A DNA stretch of 64,000 nucleotides from an uncultured Pelagibacteraceae bacterium. GTDB lineage: Bacteria > Pseudomonadota > Alphaproteobacteria > Pelagibacterales > Pelagibacteraceae. Each line of letters begins with the position of its first letter. The stretch's first letter is position 1. The translations under genes were made by a program, and so were the position numbers. The notes beneath the pieces are model-generated. The model was not told where the DNA came from. It searched no databases and saw nothing but the letters and a program-made list of their open reading frames with translations. The stretch lies in the NCBI GenBank assembly GCA_902532195.1, contig CACAHE010000003.1, positions 47,307 through 111,306 of the forward strand, in the 5' to 3' direction. Of this stretch, positions 25,675 through 38,448 are shown in pieces.

Positions 25675-26379
25675 ATGCAACAAAAATTACAACAAAATGT
25701 AGGGTTGGTTAAAAGAGTATTTAACTCTGTATTTGATAAATATGACCTTATGAACGACATAATGTCTTTTGGGATTCACAGAATATGGAAAAATGAATTG
25801 ATACATCTTTTAAATCCTTCAGAAAATACTAAATTAATTGATGTGGCATGCGGCACAGGAGATATAGGAAGTTTATTTTTAAAAGCTACAAATAATAATT
25901 CACAAATTTTATGTGTAGATCCAAATAAAAAGATGATTAATAAAGCAAAAAAAAAATTTAATAAATCAAAAAATATAAATTTTAATGTTAGTTCTGCAGA
26001 AAAAATAAGCGCACCATCAAATTACTATGACTATTATACTATTAGTTTTGGTATTAGAAATACTTCAAATTTGGATAAAAGTATTTCAGAAGCATATAGA
26101 GTCTTAAAAAAAGGTGGTAGATTTCTATGCCTAGAATTTTCTAAAATTGAAAATTCAAACTTGAATTTTTTATACGAGGAATATTCAAAGTTGATACCAA
26201 TGATTGGCAAAGTTGTTGTGGGCAATAAAGATCCTTATAAATATCTTATAAAAAGCATTAGAGAATTCGTAAATCAAGAAGAATTAATTGAAATTATGAA
26301 AAAAAATAAATTTCATAAATGTAAATATAGAAATTTAAGTGGTGGAATTGTTGCTATTCATTCGGGTTGGAAATTATAA
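25675..26379 (+). CDS. ubiE: Ubiquinone/menaquinone C-methyltransferase
   Basis: 234 residues, class I SAM methyltransferase. VFDKYDLMNDIMSFGIHRIWK is the UbiE N-terminal signature; DVACGTGDIGSLFL is motif I for SAM; ISFGIRNTSNLDKSISEAYRVLKKGGRFLCLEFS covers the UbiE-specific FGIRN region and motif III. It methylates the ubiquinone precursor at ring carbon 2. Its TAA overlaps the ATG of ubiB (TAATG). Confidence 0.95.
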   Translation: MQQKLQQNVGLVKRVFNSVFDKYDLMNDIMSFGIHRIWKNELIHLLNPSENTKLIDVACGTGDIGSLFLKATNNNSQILCVDPNKKMINKAKKKFNKSKNINFNVSSAEKISAPSNYYDYYTISFGIRNTSNLDKSISEAYRVLKKGGRFLCLEFSKIENSNLNFLYEEYSKLIPMIGKVVVGNKDPYKYLIKSIREFVNQEELIEIMKKNKFHKCKYRNLSGGIVAIHSGWKL

Positions 26380-27947
26380 TGATAAAAAAACTATTTGTAC
26401 TTTTAAAAATCGCAAGGAGATTGGCTGTTTCAGATGCCTTAAAAATTATTTCTAAAACTCATAAACCGCCCTTTTTAATAAAAATTCTATTTAGTATTTT
26501 GTCATTTTCTTTTTTTTCTAAGAATAATGATTTTCAATCTATGAAAGATGAAGAAAGGTTATGCAAATCTATAGAAAATATGGGCCCAACATTTATAAAA
26601 CTCGGGCAGTTTTTGGCTACTAGACCAGATATCATAGGTGAAGATTTATCTAACCAACTAGAAAAGCTTCAAGATAAAGTTCCTCCTTTTCCATCTTATC
26701 TAGCAAAAGAGAAAATTAAAAAAAATTTAGGAAGTGCATTATTTCAATCAATAATTAATTTAAGTGAACCAGTTGCGGCTGCATCAATTGCTCAAGTTCA
26801 TAAAGCTCAAATCAATGATAATGGAGTATTAAAAGATGTTGCAATAAAAGTTTTAAGGCCAAATATTAAAAAAATTTTTAATGATGAAATAGATGCTCTA
26901 ATGCTATTTGCATATATTGTTGAAAACATAATAAAAAAAACAAAAAGATTAAAATTAGTCGAAGTTGTTTTTTTGTTAAAAGAAATTACTAATCATGAAA
27001 TGGATTTAAGATTTGAAGCTGCTGCAGCAAATGAATTTGCAGAAAATACAAAAAATGATTTAGGTTTTAATGTACCAAAAATTTATTGGAATTTTACAAG
27101 TGAAGAAGTTTTAACATTAGATTGGATAGAAGGAATATCAATAAGAGAAAAGGTGAAGCTTGAAAATAATAAAATTAATGTAAATAAATTATCCTCAGAT
27201 ATAATTCAACATTTCTTAAGGCACGCAGTAAGAGATGGTTTTTTCCACGCAGATATGCATCAAGGAAATTTATTTATAAATAACAGTGGCCAAATTGTAA
27301 CTATAGATTTTGGAATAATGGGAAGAATAGATAAATTAAATAGAAAATATTTAGCTGAAATTTTATATGGATTTATACAAAGGGATTACAAAAAAGTAGC
27401 AGAAGTACATATTATGGCAGGATTAGTTCCACAAACAGTTCAAGTCGAAGAACTTTCACAAGCATTAAGATCAATTGGGGAGCCAATTTTTGGACAAGCT
27501 GTTAAAGATATTTCTGGAGGGAAACTTCTAAAACAACTTTTTGAAATAACTGAAAAATTTAATATGCAAACTCAACCTCAGCTTCTTCTTCTTCAAAAAA
27601 CTATGGTGGTAGTGGAGGGTGTCGCTAGAAAACTAAATCCTAGCACAAATATTTGGGACACGTCTAAGCCAGTTTTAGAAAAGTGGTTGAAGGAAACTAA
27701 AGATCCAATAAATAATTTCACAGAAACTTTAAAAGATTCATCTGAAATATTAAAAAGACTCCCAGAATTACCTAAAATCATGGATAAAGCTAATCAAGCG
27801 TTAACTTATCTTGCCAGTGGGCAAATTCCACATAACTCAAATTCGTATTCATCTCTTAAAGAAAAAGAAATGGAAATGAAATCTTTTAAAAATCAAAGTA
27901 TAATTGGCATATTATCACTTGTAATTTTAGGCTTCATAGTATTTTAA
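26379..27947 (+). CDS. ubiB: UbiB/ABC1-family atypical kinase for ubiquinone synthesis
   Basis: 522 residues from the ATG at 26379, which overlaps the ubiE stop. An in-frame TTG at 26367 is possible but lies inside ubiE. The family motif KxGQ is in GPTFIKLGQFLATRPD, followed by PVAAASIAQVHKAQ (the alanine-rich nucleotide loop of UbiB), HADMHQGNLF and VTIDFGIMGR (kinase-like catalytic and metal loops). One C-terminal transmembrane helix (IIGILSLVILGFIVF) anchors it. UbiB is needed for ubiquinone synthesis, probably moving or extracting lipid intermediates using ATP. Confidence 0.93.
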   Translation: MIKKLFVLLKIARRLAVSDALKIISKTHKPPFLIKILFSILSFSFFSKNNDFQSMKDEERLCKSIENMGPTFIKLGQFLATRPDIIGEDLSNQLEKLQDKVPPFPSYLAKEKIKKNLGSALFQSIINLSEPVAAASIAQVHKAQINDNGVLKDVAIKVLRPNIKKIFNDEIDALMLFAYIVENIIKKTKRLKLVEVVFLLKEITNHEMDLRFEAAAANEFAENTKNDLGFNVPKIYWNFTSEEVLTLDWIEGISIREKVKLENNKINVNKLSSDIIQHFLRHAVRDGFFHADMHQGNLFINNSGQIVTIDFGIMGRIDKLNRKYLAEILYGFIQRDYKKVAEVHIMAGLVPQTVQVEELSQALRSIGEPIFGQAVKDISGGKLLKQLFEITEKFNMQTQPQLLLLQKTMVVVEGVARKLNPSTNIWDTSKPVLEKWLKETKDPINNFTETLKDSSEILKRLPELPKIMDKANQALTYLASGQIPHNSNSYSSLKEKEMEMKSFKNQSIIGILSLVILGFIVF

Positions 27948-27956
27948 TTCTCGAGA

Positions 27957-29156
27957 ATGAACAATTTAGAAAATAAAAAAATTTTACTTATTATCTGCGG
28001 GGGTGTGGCTGCTTATAAAAGTCTTGAATTAATAAGATTATTAAAAAAAAGAGGAGCTTCTATTAAAACTATTCTTACAAATAGTGCTAGTAAATTTATA
28101 ACTCCACTTTCAGTAACTTCACTATCGCAAGAAAAAACTTATTTAGATCTTTTTGATTTTAAAAATGAAGCTGAAATGGACCATATTTCACTGTCAAGAT
28201 GGTCAGATATAGTTTTAATTGCTCCAGCAACAGCCAATACAATTTCAAAACTTAGCTATGGTATGTCAGATGATCTTGCTTCAACTATCGTACTTGCTTC
28301 TGATAAAAAAATCTTTTTAGCACCCGCTATGAATGTAAGAATGTGGGAACATAAAGCTAATCAAGAAAATTTAAATAAATTAAAAAATTATGGATATAAA
28401 ATAATAGGGCCAGAAATAGGGGATATGGCGTGCGGGGAATATGGAGAGGGTAAAATGACCGAACCAAATATCATCATTGAAAGACTCGAACTTTATTTTA
28501 ATAAAATAAAAAAAAATAAAAAACTTAAAGCTATAGTTACTGCAGGACCTACACATGAATATATAGATCCAGTAAGATATATAACAAATAAATCAAGTGG
28601 CAAACAAGGTTATGAAATTGCTAAATCATTATGTTCTAATGGATTTGAAACTACTTTAATATCTGGCCCAACAAACTTAAAATTGGACTCTGAAATAAAT
28701 TTTATTAAAGTAACTAATGCTGATGAAATGTTTAAAGAAACATTAAATCATTTACCAGCAGATGTTGCAATTTTTTCAGCTGCTGTTTCTGATTGGAAAA
28801 TTAAAAATATAGCCAATAAAAAAATTAAAAAAAATCCAGAAGTTAATTTAAAATTAGAAACAAATATTGATATTTTAAAATATATTTCAAATCATAATTC
28901 ACTTAGGCCTAAACTTGTTATTGGTTTTGCTGCAGAAACGGATGATGTTGAAATGAATGCTAAGAAAAAATTAGACGAAAAAAATTGTGATTGGATTATA
29001 GCAAATGATGTCTCTGATAGAACAATAGGATTTGGATCTGATTTAAATGAAGTAACAATTTTTTATAAAAATGATGAAATAGAAAAAATTACTAAAATGA
29101 GCAAAACCCTTTTAGCAGAAAAAATTGTAGAGAAAGTAATTTCAAAATTTAATTAA
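27957..29156 (+). CDS. coaBC: Bifunctional phosphopantothenoylcysteine decarboxylase/synthase
   Basis: 399 residues. The N-terminal flavoprotein (CoaC) half has LLIICGGVAAYKSLELIR, the APAMNVRMW motif and the active-site cysteine in ACGEYGEGKM. The C-terminal synthase (CoaB) half starts at VTAGPTHEYIDPVRYITNKSSGKQGYEIA and includes FSAAVSDW and GFAAETDD. It adds cysteine to 4'-phosphopantothenate and decarboxylates the product in coenzyme A synthesis. The downstream dut starts immediately after its stop, as in many proteobacteria. Confidence 0.95.
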   Translation: MNNLENKKILLIICGGVAAYKSLELIRLLKKRGASIKTILTNSASKFITPLSVTSLSQEKTYLDLFDFKNEAEMDHISLSRWSDIVLIAPATANTISKLSYGMSDDLASTIVLASDKKIFLAPAMNVRMWEHKANQENLNKLKNYGYKIIGPEIGDMACGEYGEGKMTEPNIIIERLELYFNKIKKNKKLKAIVTAGPTHEYIDPVRYITNKSSGKQGYEIAKSLCSNGFETTLISGPTNLKLDSEINFIKVTNADEMFKETLNHLPADVAIFSAAVSDWKIKNIANKKIKKNPEVNLKLETNIDILKYISNHNSLRPKLVIGFAAETDDVEMNAKKKLDEKNCDWIIANDVSDRTIGFGSDLNEVTIFYKNDEIEKITKMSKTLLAEKIVEKVISKFN

Positions 29157-29594
29157 ATGGTGAAAGTTTTAATTAAAAAGCTAAATCCAAATGTTAAATT
29201 ACCTAATTATAAAACTGAAGGATCTTCAGGTATGGATTTAATGGCCTGCTTGGAAAATTCAATAAAAATTAATCCTGGTAAATCTGCACTAATACCTACG
29301 GGATTATCCATTGCAATCCCAGATGATACAGAAGTACAAATCAGGCCAAGATCGGGTTTGGCAGCTAAATCGAATATAGGTGTATTAAATACACCAGGAA
29401 CTATAGATAGCGATTACAGAGGTGAAATAAAAATAATTCTATTCAATCACGGTGACAATGAATTTCTAGTAAATAATAATGATAGAGTAGCCCAAATGGT
29501 TCTTACACCAGTTTTAAAAATTGAGTTTGAGGAAGTTGAAGATCTTCCAAAAACTATCAGAGGATCTGGTGGATTTGGATCCACAGGTAAATGA
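29157..29594 (+). CDS. dut: Deoxyuridine 5'-triphosphate nucleotidohydrolase
   Basis: 145 residues, homotrimeric dUTPase. The five motifs are visible: SGMDLMACL (I), RPRSGLA (II), GVLNTPGTIDSDYRGEI (III, catalytic Asp), DRVAQMVL (IV) and RGSGGFGSTG (V, flexible C-terminal loop). It hydrolyses dUTP to dUMP, keeping uracil out of DNA. It starts on the base after the coaBC stop and overlaps the moeB-like start by 4 bp. Confidence 0.96.
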   Translation: MVKVLIKKLNPNVKLPNYKTEGSSGMDLMACLENSIKINPGKSALIPTGLSIAIPDDTEVQIRPRSGLAAKSNIGVLNTPGTIDSDYRGEIKIILFNHGDNEFLVNNNDRVAQMVLTPVLKIEFEEVEDLPKTIRGSGGFGSTGK

Positions 29595-30327
29595 AAAAAA
29601 ACTTAACCAAAAAAGAAATTGAACGATATTCAAGACAAATTGTACTGAAAGATGTTGGGGCAAGGGGTCAAAAACAAATAATAAAATCCAAAGTTTTAAT
29701 AATAGGTAGCGGTGGATTGGGATGTCCAATAGCTGATAGTTTATCTCGTGCAGGTGTTGGAAATATAGGTATTGCTGATTTTGATAAAGTTCAGCTTTCA
29801 AATATTCACAGACAATCAATATTTAATACAAATGATATTGGAAAATATAAGACATTAGTAATTAAAAATAGAATTAATCTAATTAATCCATTAGTAAAAG
29901 TAAAAATTTTCAATAAAAAAATAGTCGAAAAAAATATAAAAAATATAATTAAAGATTTCGATATAATAGTAGATGGTTCAGATAATTTTAAAACAAAATT
30001 TTTACTTAATAAATATTCAATTAAATATAAAAAAAATTTAATTATTGGAGCTATCAGTAAATTTGATGGTCATATTTTTTCATTTAATTTTAAAAATATG
30101 AAAGAACCTTGTTTAAAATGTTTTTATCAAAATAATCCATCAGATGATATTTTGAATTGTGAGCAAGAAGGTATACTTGGTCCTATAGCAGGAGTGGTTG
30201 GAAATATTCAAGCTAACGAAGTCTTAAAGAAAATACTTAAAATTGGAAAAGGTATCACCGGATCAATTCTAATCATCAATTTACTTAATCTTAGTTTTAG
30301 AAAAGTAATTTTCAAAAAAAAAAGAGA

Positions 30328-30346
<19 letters not shown>
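29591..30346 (+). CDS. MoeB/ThiF-type E1-like adenylyltransferase
   Basis: 251 residues. YSRQIVLKDVGARGQKQI is the family N terminus, IGSGGLGCPIADSLSRAGVGNIGIADFDKVQLSNIHRQSIF covers the ATP loop and the SNLxRQ-like motif, and DGSDNFKTKFLLN gives the metal Asp. EPCLKC is the first zinc pair; only a CIC remains near the C terminus. It would adenylate the C terminus of a MoaD- or ThiS-like sulfur carrier for molybdopterin or thiamin synthesis; which one cannot be told here. The start overlaps dut (ATGA). Confidence 0.85.
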
Positions 30347-33004
<2,658 letters not shown>

Positions 33005-33013
33005 TTAACATAA

Positions 33014-33060
33014 TTTATAACCATTCTAAACTAGAAGTCAATAGATTAGAACAATTGTAA
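33014..33060 (-). promoter_or_regulatory. katG promoter with two Irr/Fur-type palindromes
   Basis: On the minus strand -35 TTGACT (33041-33036), a 16-bp spacer and -10 TATAAA (33019-33014) point to a transcription start near 33007, only about 3 nt before the ATG, so the mRNA would be nearly leaderless. The spacer contains TTCTAAACTAGAA (33024-33036, plus strand; 5-bp arms). Just upstream of -35 is TTAGAACAATTGTAA (33046-33060), a 7-1-7 box like that in front of the TAXI receptor. Both positions suit Fur-family repression. Confidence 0.55.
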
Positions 33061-33084
33061 TGTAAATTTAATATTATTTTTAGA

Positions 33085-33501
33085 TTAATAATCAGTTTCA
33101 ACTTTAACTAGCACTTCAACTGATTTAATTTTTTTACCAGGAATAGTTTTGTTTATTTTTATGGGTCCAATTTCTGAATTATGTATATCAATTAGCTCTT
33201 TCTTTTGTTCATCATAAAAATGATGGTGATCTGTCGTATTAGTATCAAAATAGCTTTGGTCAGAATTTATTGCAATTTCTTTGAGATAACCTTTTTTTTT
33301 AAATGCATGAATAGTGTTATAAATTGTTGCTAGTGAAATCTTATGGTTTGTTTTTCTCTCTATAATTTTTACAAGTTCATTTATAGAAAAATGAAAGGTT
33401 TCTGCTGGACTGAAGAGCACCTCACATATACTAATTCTTTGTTTGGTGGGTCTAAGACCGGAAGCTCTTAGTTTTGTAATAAATTCAAGGTTATTTGACA
33501 T
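33085..33501 (-). CDS. irr: Irr-type iron/heme-responsive Fur-family regulator
   Basis: 138 residues. The winged helix has LRASGLRPTKQRISICEVLF and the recognition helix HKISLATIYNTIHAFKKKGYLKEI, very close to rhizobial Irr (SLATVYNTL), and the DHHHF motif at 91-95 is the Irr heme/metal site. No Cys-Pro heme-regulatory motif is present at the N terminus. Irr represses or activates iron genes by binding iron-control elements when heme is low. The irr-fabA-fabB-fabI order is conserved in Rhizobiales, supporting the call. Here katG lies downstream on the same strand, 80 bp away. A candidate autoregulatory box is at 33508-33522. A second Fur homolog is at 48.4-48.9 kb. Confidence 0.87.
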   Translation of the reverse strand: MSNNLEFITKLRASGLRPTKQRISICEVLFSPAETFHFSINELVKIIERKTNHKISLATIYNTIHAFKKKGYLKEIAINSDQSYFDTNTTDHHHFYDEQKKELIDIHNSEIGPIKINKTIPGKKIKSVEVLVKVETDY

Positions 33502-33507
33502 TGTTAA

Positions 33508-33522
33508 TTATAATAGTTCTAA
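33508..33522. promoter_or_regulatory. Candidate Irr/Fur box in the irr-fabA divergent region
   Basis: TTATAATAGTTCTAA on the plus strand, equal to TTAGAACTATTATAA on the minus strand, a 7-1-7 partial palindrome like the boxes at 5212-5226 and 33046-33060. It overlaps a perfect repeat ATAGTT-CTA-AACTAT (33513-33527). It lies 7 bp upstream of the irr start and in the likely fabA promoter region, so it could serve autoregulation and affect fabA. Confidence 0.5.
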
Positions 33523-33573
33523 ACTATATGTATATTATATTATGCCATAATCAAGTAATAAGATATCGAACCA

Positions 33574-34074
33574 ATGAAAAAAAAAAGCTTTTCTTATCAA
33601 GATTTAATTAATTGTGGAAATGGCGAACTTTTTGGCCCTGGAAATGCTAAACTTCCATTACCTCCAATGCTGATGTTTGACAGAATAAGTGAAATTGGCG
33701 AAAATAAGGGAAATTTTAAAAAGGGATACATAAAAGCTGAACTTGATATAAAAGATAATCTTTGGTTTTTTGACTGCCATTTTAAAGAAGATCCAGTAAT
33801 GCCTGGTTGTCTTGGTCTGGATGCAATGTGGCAGTTAGTAGGATTTTATCTTGGGTGGCTTGGAAATCCTGGAAGAGGAAGAGCATTAGGAGTTGGAACA
33901 GTGAAATTTACAGGAGAAGTTATAAAAAGCGTAAAAATAGCAACATATGAAATTGATATGAAAAGAATATTAATCAAAGAAGGGACAACAGTTGGACTTG
34001 CAAACGGAATTTTAAAAGCAGATGGTAAAAATATTTATTCAGCTGATAATTTAAAAGTAGGATTATTTAAATAA
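33574..34074 (+). CDS. fabA: 3-hydroxydecanoyl-ACP dehydratase/isomerase
   Basis: 166 residues, close to the E. coli length. [28 protein letters not shown] holds the catalytic pair His69 and Asp83, equivalent to E. coli His70 and Asp84. [17 protein letters not shown] follows as the conserved core. It dehydrates 3-hydroxydecanoyl-ACP and isomerises the product to cis-3-decenoyl-ACP, the branch point for unsaturated fatty acids. Its TAA overlaps the fabB ATG by one base, giving a tightly coupled fabA-fabB pair. Confidence 0.96.
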   Translation: MKKKSFSYQDLINCGNGELFGPGNAKLPLPPMLMFDRISEIGENKGNFKKGYIKAELDIKDNLWFFDCHFKEDPVMPGCLGLDAMWQLVGFYLGWLGNPGRGRALGVGTVKFTGEVIKSVKIATYEIDMKRILIKEGTTVGLANGILKADGKNIYSADNLKVGLFK

Positions 34075-35285
34075 TGAAAAGAGTAGTTATAACAGGTATT
34101 GGGATAGTTTCTTGCTTAGGTAATAATCAAGAAGAAGTTTACCAATCATTGCTAAATACAAAATCAGGAATTACATTTTCCGAAGAATATAAGGAATATA
34201 ATCTTAAAAGTCATATACATGGAATGCCAAAAATAAAATTAGAAGATTATATAGATAGAAAAATAATAAGATTTATGGGTAATGGATCAGCTTACAATTA
34301 TATCGCAATGAAAGAAGCAGTTAAAGATTCTGGTTTAGATGAAAAAGAAGTTAGTAATTTTACAACAGGCATGGTTATGGGATCTGGGGGACCTTCAATA
34401 GAAAACGTAATACTTGCAGCAGACAAAACCAGAGAAAAAAATCCAAAAAAAATGGGACCCTTTGTTGTCCCAAGAACAATGGCTAGTACTGCCTCTGCAA
34501 CACTAGCGGTCCCATTTAAAATAAAAGGAGTAAATTATACTATTAGTTCAGCGTGTGCTACGAGCGGACATTGTATTGGAAATGCAATGGAATTAATCCA
34601 ATTAGGTAAGCAAAATATAATTTTTGCAGGTGGAAGTGATGAGGTTCATTTTGCGTTAACAGCTATGTTTGATGCAATGACTGCTTTATCATCTAAATAC
34701 AATGATACACCTGAAAAAGCCTCACGACCTTATGATAAAACTAGAGATGGATTTGTAATATCTGGAGGAGGAGGTGTGCTAGTTATGGAAGAATATGAAC
34801 ATGCAAAAGCAAGAGGTGCAAAAATATATGCTGAAATAACTGGTTATGGAGCAACTTCAGATGGTTATGATATGGTAGCACCATCAGGTGAGGGAGCAGT
34901 TAGATGTATGAAAATGGCAATGAATACTAGCAAAAAAAAAATTGACTATATAAATACGCATGGAACATCAACTCCAGTAGGGGACATAACTGAGCTTAAA
35001 GCTGTGGGAGAAGTTTTTAAAGACAATATACCTAAAATAAGTTCTACTAAATCTCTTTCTGGACATTCGTTAGGAGCAACATCAGTTCATGAAGCAGTTT
35101 ACAGTCTAATTATGATGAAAAATAATTTTATTTCAGCTTCTGCGAATATTTCAGATATAGACGATGAAGCAAAAAATTATCCTATAGTTACAAAAGTTGA
35201 AAAAAACGTAAATATAAATTCAGTTATGTCTAATAGTTTTGGTTTTGGTGGAACCAATGCAACACTAGTTTTTGAGAAAGTTTAA
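34074..35285 (+). CDS. fabB: Beta-ketoacyl-ACP synthase I
   Basis: 403 residues of the thiolase superfamily. The catalytic cysteine 161 is in [16 protein letters not shown], the two histidines in [13 protein letters not shown] and [15 protein letters not shown], and the C-terminal gate in [18 protein letters not shown]. The position next to fabA and the SSACATS sequence fit FabB rather than FabF. It elongates unsaturated acyl-ACPs. fabI begins 5 bp after its stop. Confidence 0.95.
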   Translation: MKRVVITGIGIVSCLGNNQEEVYQSLLNTKSGITFSEEYKEYNLKSHIHGMPKIKLEDYIDRKIIRFMGNGSAYNYIAMKEAVKDSGLDEKEVSNFTTGMVMGSGGPSIENVILAADKTREKNPKKMGPFVVPRTMASTASATLAVPFKIKGVNYTISSACATSGHCIGNAMELIQLGKQNIIFAGGSDEVHFALTAMFDAMTALSSKYNDTPEKASRPYDKTRDGFVISGGGGVLVMEEYEHAKARGAKIYAEITGYGATSDGYDMVAPSGEGAVRCMKMAMNTSKKKIDYINTHGTSTPVGDITELKAVGEVFKDNIPKISSTKSLSGHSLGATSVHEAVYSLIMMKNNFISASANISDIDDEAKNYPIVTKVEKNVNINSVMSNSFGFGGTNATLVFEKV

Positions 35286-35289
35286 TAAT

Positions 35290-36075
35290 ATGAGTTTAAT
35301 GAAAGGTAAAAAAGGATTAATCATGGGTGTTGCTAACGAGAGATCCATAGCCTGGGGTATTTCTCAAAAATTAGCAGAAGCAGGAGCTGAACTTGCATTT
35401 ACTTATCTGGGTGATGCACTTAAAAAAAGAGTTATTCCTTTAGCAGAAAAACTAAATTCAAAAATTACATTTAGCTGTGATGTTGAAAAAAAACAAGAAA
35501 TAACAAAACTTTTTGAAGATATAAAATCAAAATGGGGTCAAATTGATTTTGTAGTTCATGCTGTTGCTTTTTCAGATAAATCTGAGTTATCAGGAGAATA
35601 TTTAAATACTACTAGAGAAAATTTTTTAAGAAGTATGTTAATTTCATGCTTTTCATTTACAGAGGTTGCTAAAGAAGCTTCTAAAATAATGAATAAAAAT
35701 GGAAGTATGCTTACTTTAACTTATGAGTCTAATAAAGCTATTCCAAATTATAATGTAATGGGAGTTTGTAAATCTGCGCTAGAAGCAAGTGTTAAATATC
35801 TGGCAAGAGACCTGGGAGCAAAAGAAATTAGAGTAAACGCAATTAGTGCAGGACCAATTAAAACTCTAGCAGCTTCAGCTATTGGAGATGCAAAATTTCT
35901 CTATAAATGGAATGAAGATCATTCTTTCTTGAAAAGAAATGTAGATATACACGATATTGGAAATTCAGCTTTATATCTATTAAGTGATCTTGGAGGTGGT
36001 GTTACAGGTGAGATTCACTATGTCGATGCTGGCTATAATAAAGTTGGTATGCCTGATCCAAAAAATATAACTTAA
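35290..36075 (+). CDS. fabI: Enoyl-ACP reductase (NADH)
   Basis: 261 residues from the ATG at 35290 (MSLMKGKKGLIMGVANERSIAWGIS). An upstream in-frame TTG at 35272 inside fabB is rejected. The SDR fold has GVANERSIAWGI for the cofactor and the FabI active site YNVMGVCK with Tyr and Lys spaced by six residues as in E. coli FabI. It reduces the trans-2 double bond in each elongation cycle. It completes the fabABI operon. Two small ORFs follow closely. Confidence 0.95.
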   Translation: MSLMKGKKGLIMGVANERSIAWGISQKLAEAGAELAFTYLGDALKKRVIPLAEKLNSKITFSCDVEKKQEITKLFEDIKSKWGQIDFVVHAVAFSDKSELSGEYLNTTRENFLRSMLISCFSFTEVAKEASKIMNKNGSMLTLTYESNKAIPNYNVMGVCKSALEASVKYLARDLGAKEIRVNAISAGPIKTLAASAIGDAKFLYKWNEDHSFLKRNVDIHDIGNSALYLLSDLGGGVTGEIHYVDAGYNKVGMPDPKNIT

Positions 36076-36079
36076 TTTT

Positions 36080-36193
36080 ATGTCTAAAAGATATAGTGGT
36101 AAATCTTTTAAAGACTCAACTGTGATGAAAAAAGCCAAACTTACTTTCAAGGAAAAGAGAAAAATAAAAAGAGAAAAAAAGAAGAATAAGTAA
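36080..36193 (+). CDS. Putative 37-residue highly basic microprotein
   Basis: The ATG lies 4 bp after the fabI stop. The peptide starts MSKRYSGKSFKDSTVMKKAK and ends in a Lys/Arg/Glu-rich helix; about 17 of 37 residues are Lys or Arg. Its TAA overlaps the ATG of the next small ORF (TAATG), the coupling used throughout this genome. No family is recognised. Composition suggests RNA or ribosome binding, but that is inference. It could also be a chance ORF, although the tidy spacing at both ends argues against that. Confidence 0.5.
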   Translation: MSKRYSGKSFKDSTVMKKAKLTFKEKRKIKREKKKNK

Positions 36194-36342
36194 TGTTGAT
36201 ACTAGTTTGGTTTGTAATTTGTATTATATTTTATTTTGTTCAATTGATTTTAGGAAATTCAGGTCACGCGCTAGAAGTATTTGCTATCTTAAGTGCAATA
36301 GCTATTTTCCTAATTAGTAAAATCAGACACAAAATTAAATAA
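36193..36342 (+). CDS. Putative 49-residue membrane protein with two transmembrane segments
   Basis: The ATG overlaps the stop of the basic ORF upstream. Two hydrophobic segments (about residues 2-20, MLILVWFVICIIFYFVQLIL, and 26-41) are separated by a polar GNSGHAL turn, and the C terminus is basic (SKIRHKIK). This looks like a small hairpin membrane protein. It is the last ORF of the irr-side fab cluster before the convergent pnp. I do not recognise a family. Confidence 0.5.
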   Translation: MLILVWFVICIIFYFVQLILGNSGHALEVFAILSAIAIFLISKIRHKIK

Positions 36343-36375
36343 TCAGTAAAAATTATTTAAGATTTACTTTCATCT

Positions 36376-38448
36376 TTACGCAACAGCTTGTTTAATAGAT
36401 AGTTTAACTTTACCCCTATCAAATCCAATAACTTTTACTTTTACTTCATCTCCTTCTTTTACAACATCAGTGACTTTTGCTACTCTTTTGTCTGCAAGTT
36501 CAGATATATGAACAAGTCCATCTTGTTTACCTAAAAAATTTACAAAAGCTCCAAATTCCATAATTTTAATTACCTTACCATTATAAATTTTATTCATTTC
36601 GGCCTTGGCTGTTAGATCTTTAATCATTTGCATTGCTTTATTTCGGGACTCATCATCTGGCGCAGCAACTGTTACAACACCATCATCATTAACATCTACT
36701 TTAGCCCCAGATTTTTCAACTATTTCTCTAATTGTCGCTCCACCTTTTCCTATTACTGTAGCGATATCTTTTTTATCTACAGTTATTTTTTCCATTTTTG
36801 GAGTATGCTTACCAACGTCTGATCTTGATTTATTTAAAGCTTTGTTCATTTCGCCTAATATGTGAATTCTTCCATCTTTAGCTTGTTTTAAAGCTTGTTC
36901 CATTATTTCAAATGTAATTCCTGTAATTTTAATATCCATTTGAAGAGATGTAATTCCATCTTTAGTCCCAGCAACTTTAAAGTCCATATCACCTAAGTGA
37001 TCTTCGTCTCCAAGAATATCTGATAATACACTAAAATTATCACCTTCTTTAATTAATCCCATAGCAATACCCGCAACTGGTTCTTTTATTGGAACACCAG
37101 CATCCATTAGTGCTAAAGAAGTTCCACAAACAGTTGCCATTGAGGAAGAACCATTTGACTCTGTAATATCTGATACTATTCTAAATGTGTAAGGAAAACT
37201 TTCTTTAGATGGCAAAGATGATTTAATTGCTCTCCACGCAAGTTTTCCATGTCCAATTTCTCTTCTTCCTGTACCAACTCTTCCTACCTCTCCAACTGAG
37301 AATGGAGGAAAATTATAATGAAGCATAAACCTTTCTCTTTGTAAGCCTTCTAAACTTTCAATTCTCTGCTCATCATCTGAGGTTCCAAGTGTAGTTGTCA
37401 CAATTGCTTGTGTTTCGCCTCTTGTAAATAATGCTGAACCATGAGTTCTTGGCAATATTCCAACTTCACACATAATTTGTCTTACATCTGAAAGCCCTCT
37501 TCCATCAATACGATTTTTATTTTTTAAAATATCAGTTCTAACTATTTTTTTTTCTAAATTTTTAAGTTCATAGTTAACATCTAAATCTGTGTAATTTTCA
37601 TTTTCCTCAAATAATTTTTTTGCTTTATCTGTTATTTCTGAAATTAGATTTGATCTTTCTTGTTTGTTTCTTATTGAAAAAGCTTTAGTTAAATCAGCCT
37701 TGAATTCTTTTTCAAGTTTTTTCTTAACTTCGGAAAGATCTTTTTTTTCTACAACCCAGTCAGGTTTTTTGCATTCTTTTGCAAGGTCTTCAATCATTTT
37801 AATTATAGGAACAAAATTTTCGTGGCCAAATTTCACTGCATTAAGCATTTCTTCCTCTGTTAAACCATTTGCTTCGGATTCAACCATTAAAACTGCATCC
37901 TTTGTTCCTGCAACTACTAAATCTAATTTTGAATTCTCTAATTCCTTTTTTGATGGATTAAGAACATATTTGCCATCAATAAATCCTACTCTTGAAGCAG
38001 CTACAGGTCCCATAAATGGCATGCCTGATATAGCTAAAGCTGCTGATGAAGCAATAATTGATAAAATATCTGCTTCATTTTCTTTATCATAAGATATTAC
38101 CGTTGGAAGTAGTTGCACTTCATTTCTAAATTCATCTGGAAACAATGGTCTTATAGGTCTATCAATTAATCTCGAAATTAATGTTTCACTTTCTGTTGGT
38201 CTTGCTTCTCTTTTAAAATATCCACCTGGAATCTTTCCTGCTGCATAATATTTTTCTTGATAGTTTACTGACAGTGGAAAATAGTCAACTTCAGGATTTA
38301 TTTTTTTTGCCCCAACTACGGTAGCCATTACGACAGTCTCTCCACATTGAGCTATTATTGCGCCATCGGCCTGTCTAGCAATTTTTCCAGTCTCTATACT
38401 TATTTTTTTTCCTTCTATTTCAATTTCTTTTTTAAATACTTTAAACAT
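36376..38448 (-). CDS. pnp: Polyribonucleotide nucleotidyltransferase (PNPase)
   Basis: 690 residues. Two RNase PH domains (first with [30 protein letters not shown]; second with [25 protein letters not shown] and [16 protein letters not shown] carrying the catalytic aspartates), then a KH domain ([21 protein letters not shown]) and an S1 domain ([21 protein letters not shown]). It degrades RNA from the 3' end using phosphate and is the core of the degradosome. It directly follows rpsO, its universal partner, whose stop abuts its start. Confidence 0.96.
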   Translation of the reverse strand: MFKVFKKEIEIEGKKISIETGKIARQADGAIIAQCGETVVMATVVGAKKINPEVDYFPLSVNYQEKYYAAGKIPGGYFKREARPTESETLISRLIDRPIRPLFPDEFRNEVQLLPTVISYDKENEADILSIIASSAALAISGMPFMGPVAASRVGFIDGKYVLNPSKKELENSKLDLVVAGTKDAVLMVESEANGLTEEEMLNAVKFGHENFVPIIKMIEDLAKECKKPDWVVEKKDLSEVKKKLEKEFKADLTKAFSIRNKQERSNLISEITDKAKKLFEENENYTDLDVNYELKNLEKKIVRTDILKNKNRIDGRGLSDVRQIMCEVGILPRTHGSALFTRGETQAIVTTTLGTSDDEQRIESLEGLQRERFMLHYNFPPFSVGEVGRVGTGRREIGHGKLAWRAIKSSLPSKESFPYTFRIVSDITESNGSSSMATVCGTSLALMDAGVPIKEPVAGIAMGLIKEGDNFSVLSDILGDEDHLGDMDFKVAGTKDGITSLQMDIKITGITFEIMEQALKQAKDGRIHILGEMNKALNKSRSDVGKHTPKMEKITVDKKDIATVIGKGGATIREIVEKSGAKVDVNDDGVVTVAAPDDESRNKAMQMIKDLTAKAEMNKIYNGKVIKIMEFGAFVNFLGKQDGLVHISELADKRVAKVTDVVKEGDEVKVKVIGFDRGKVKLSIKQAVA

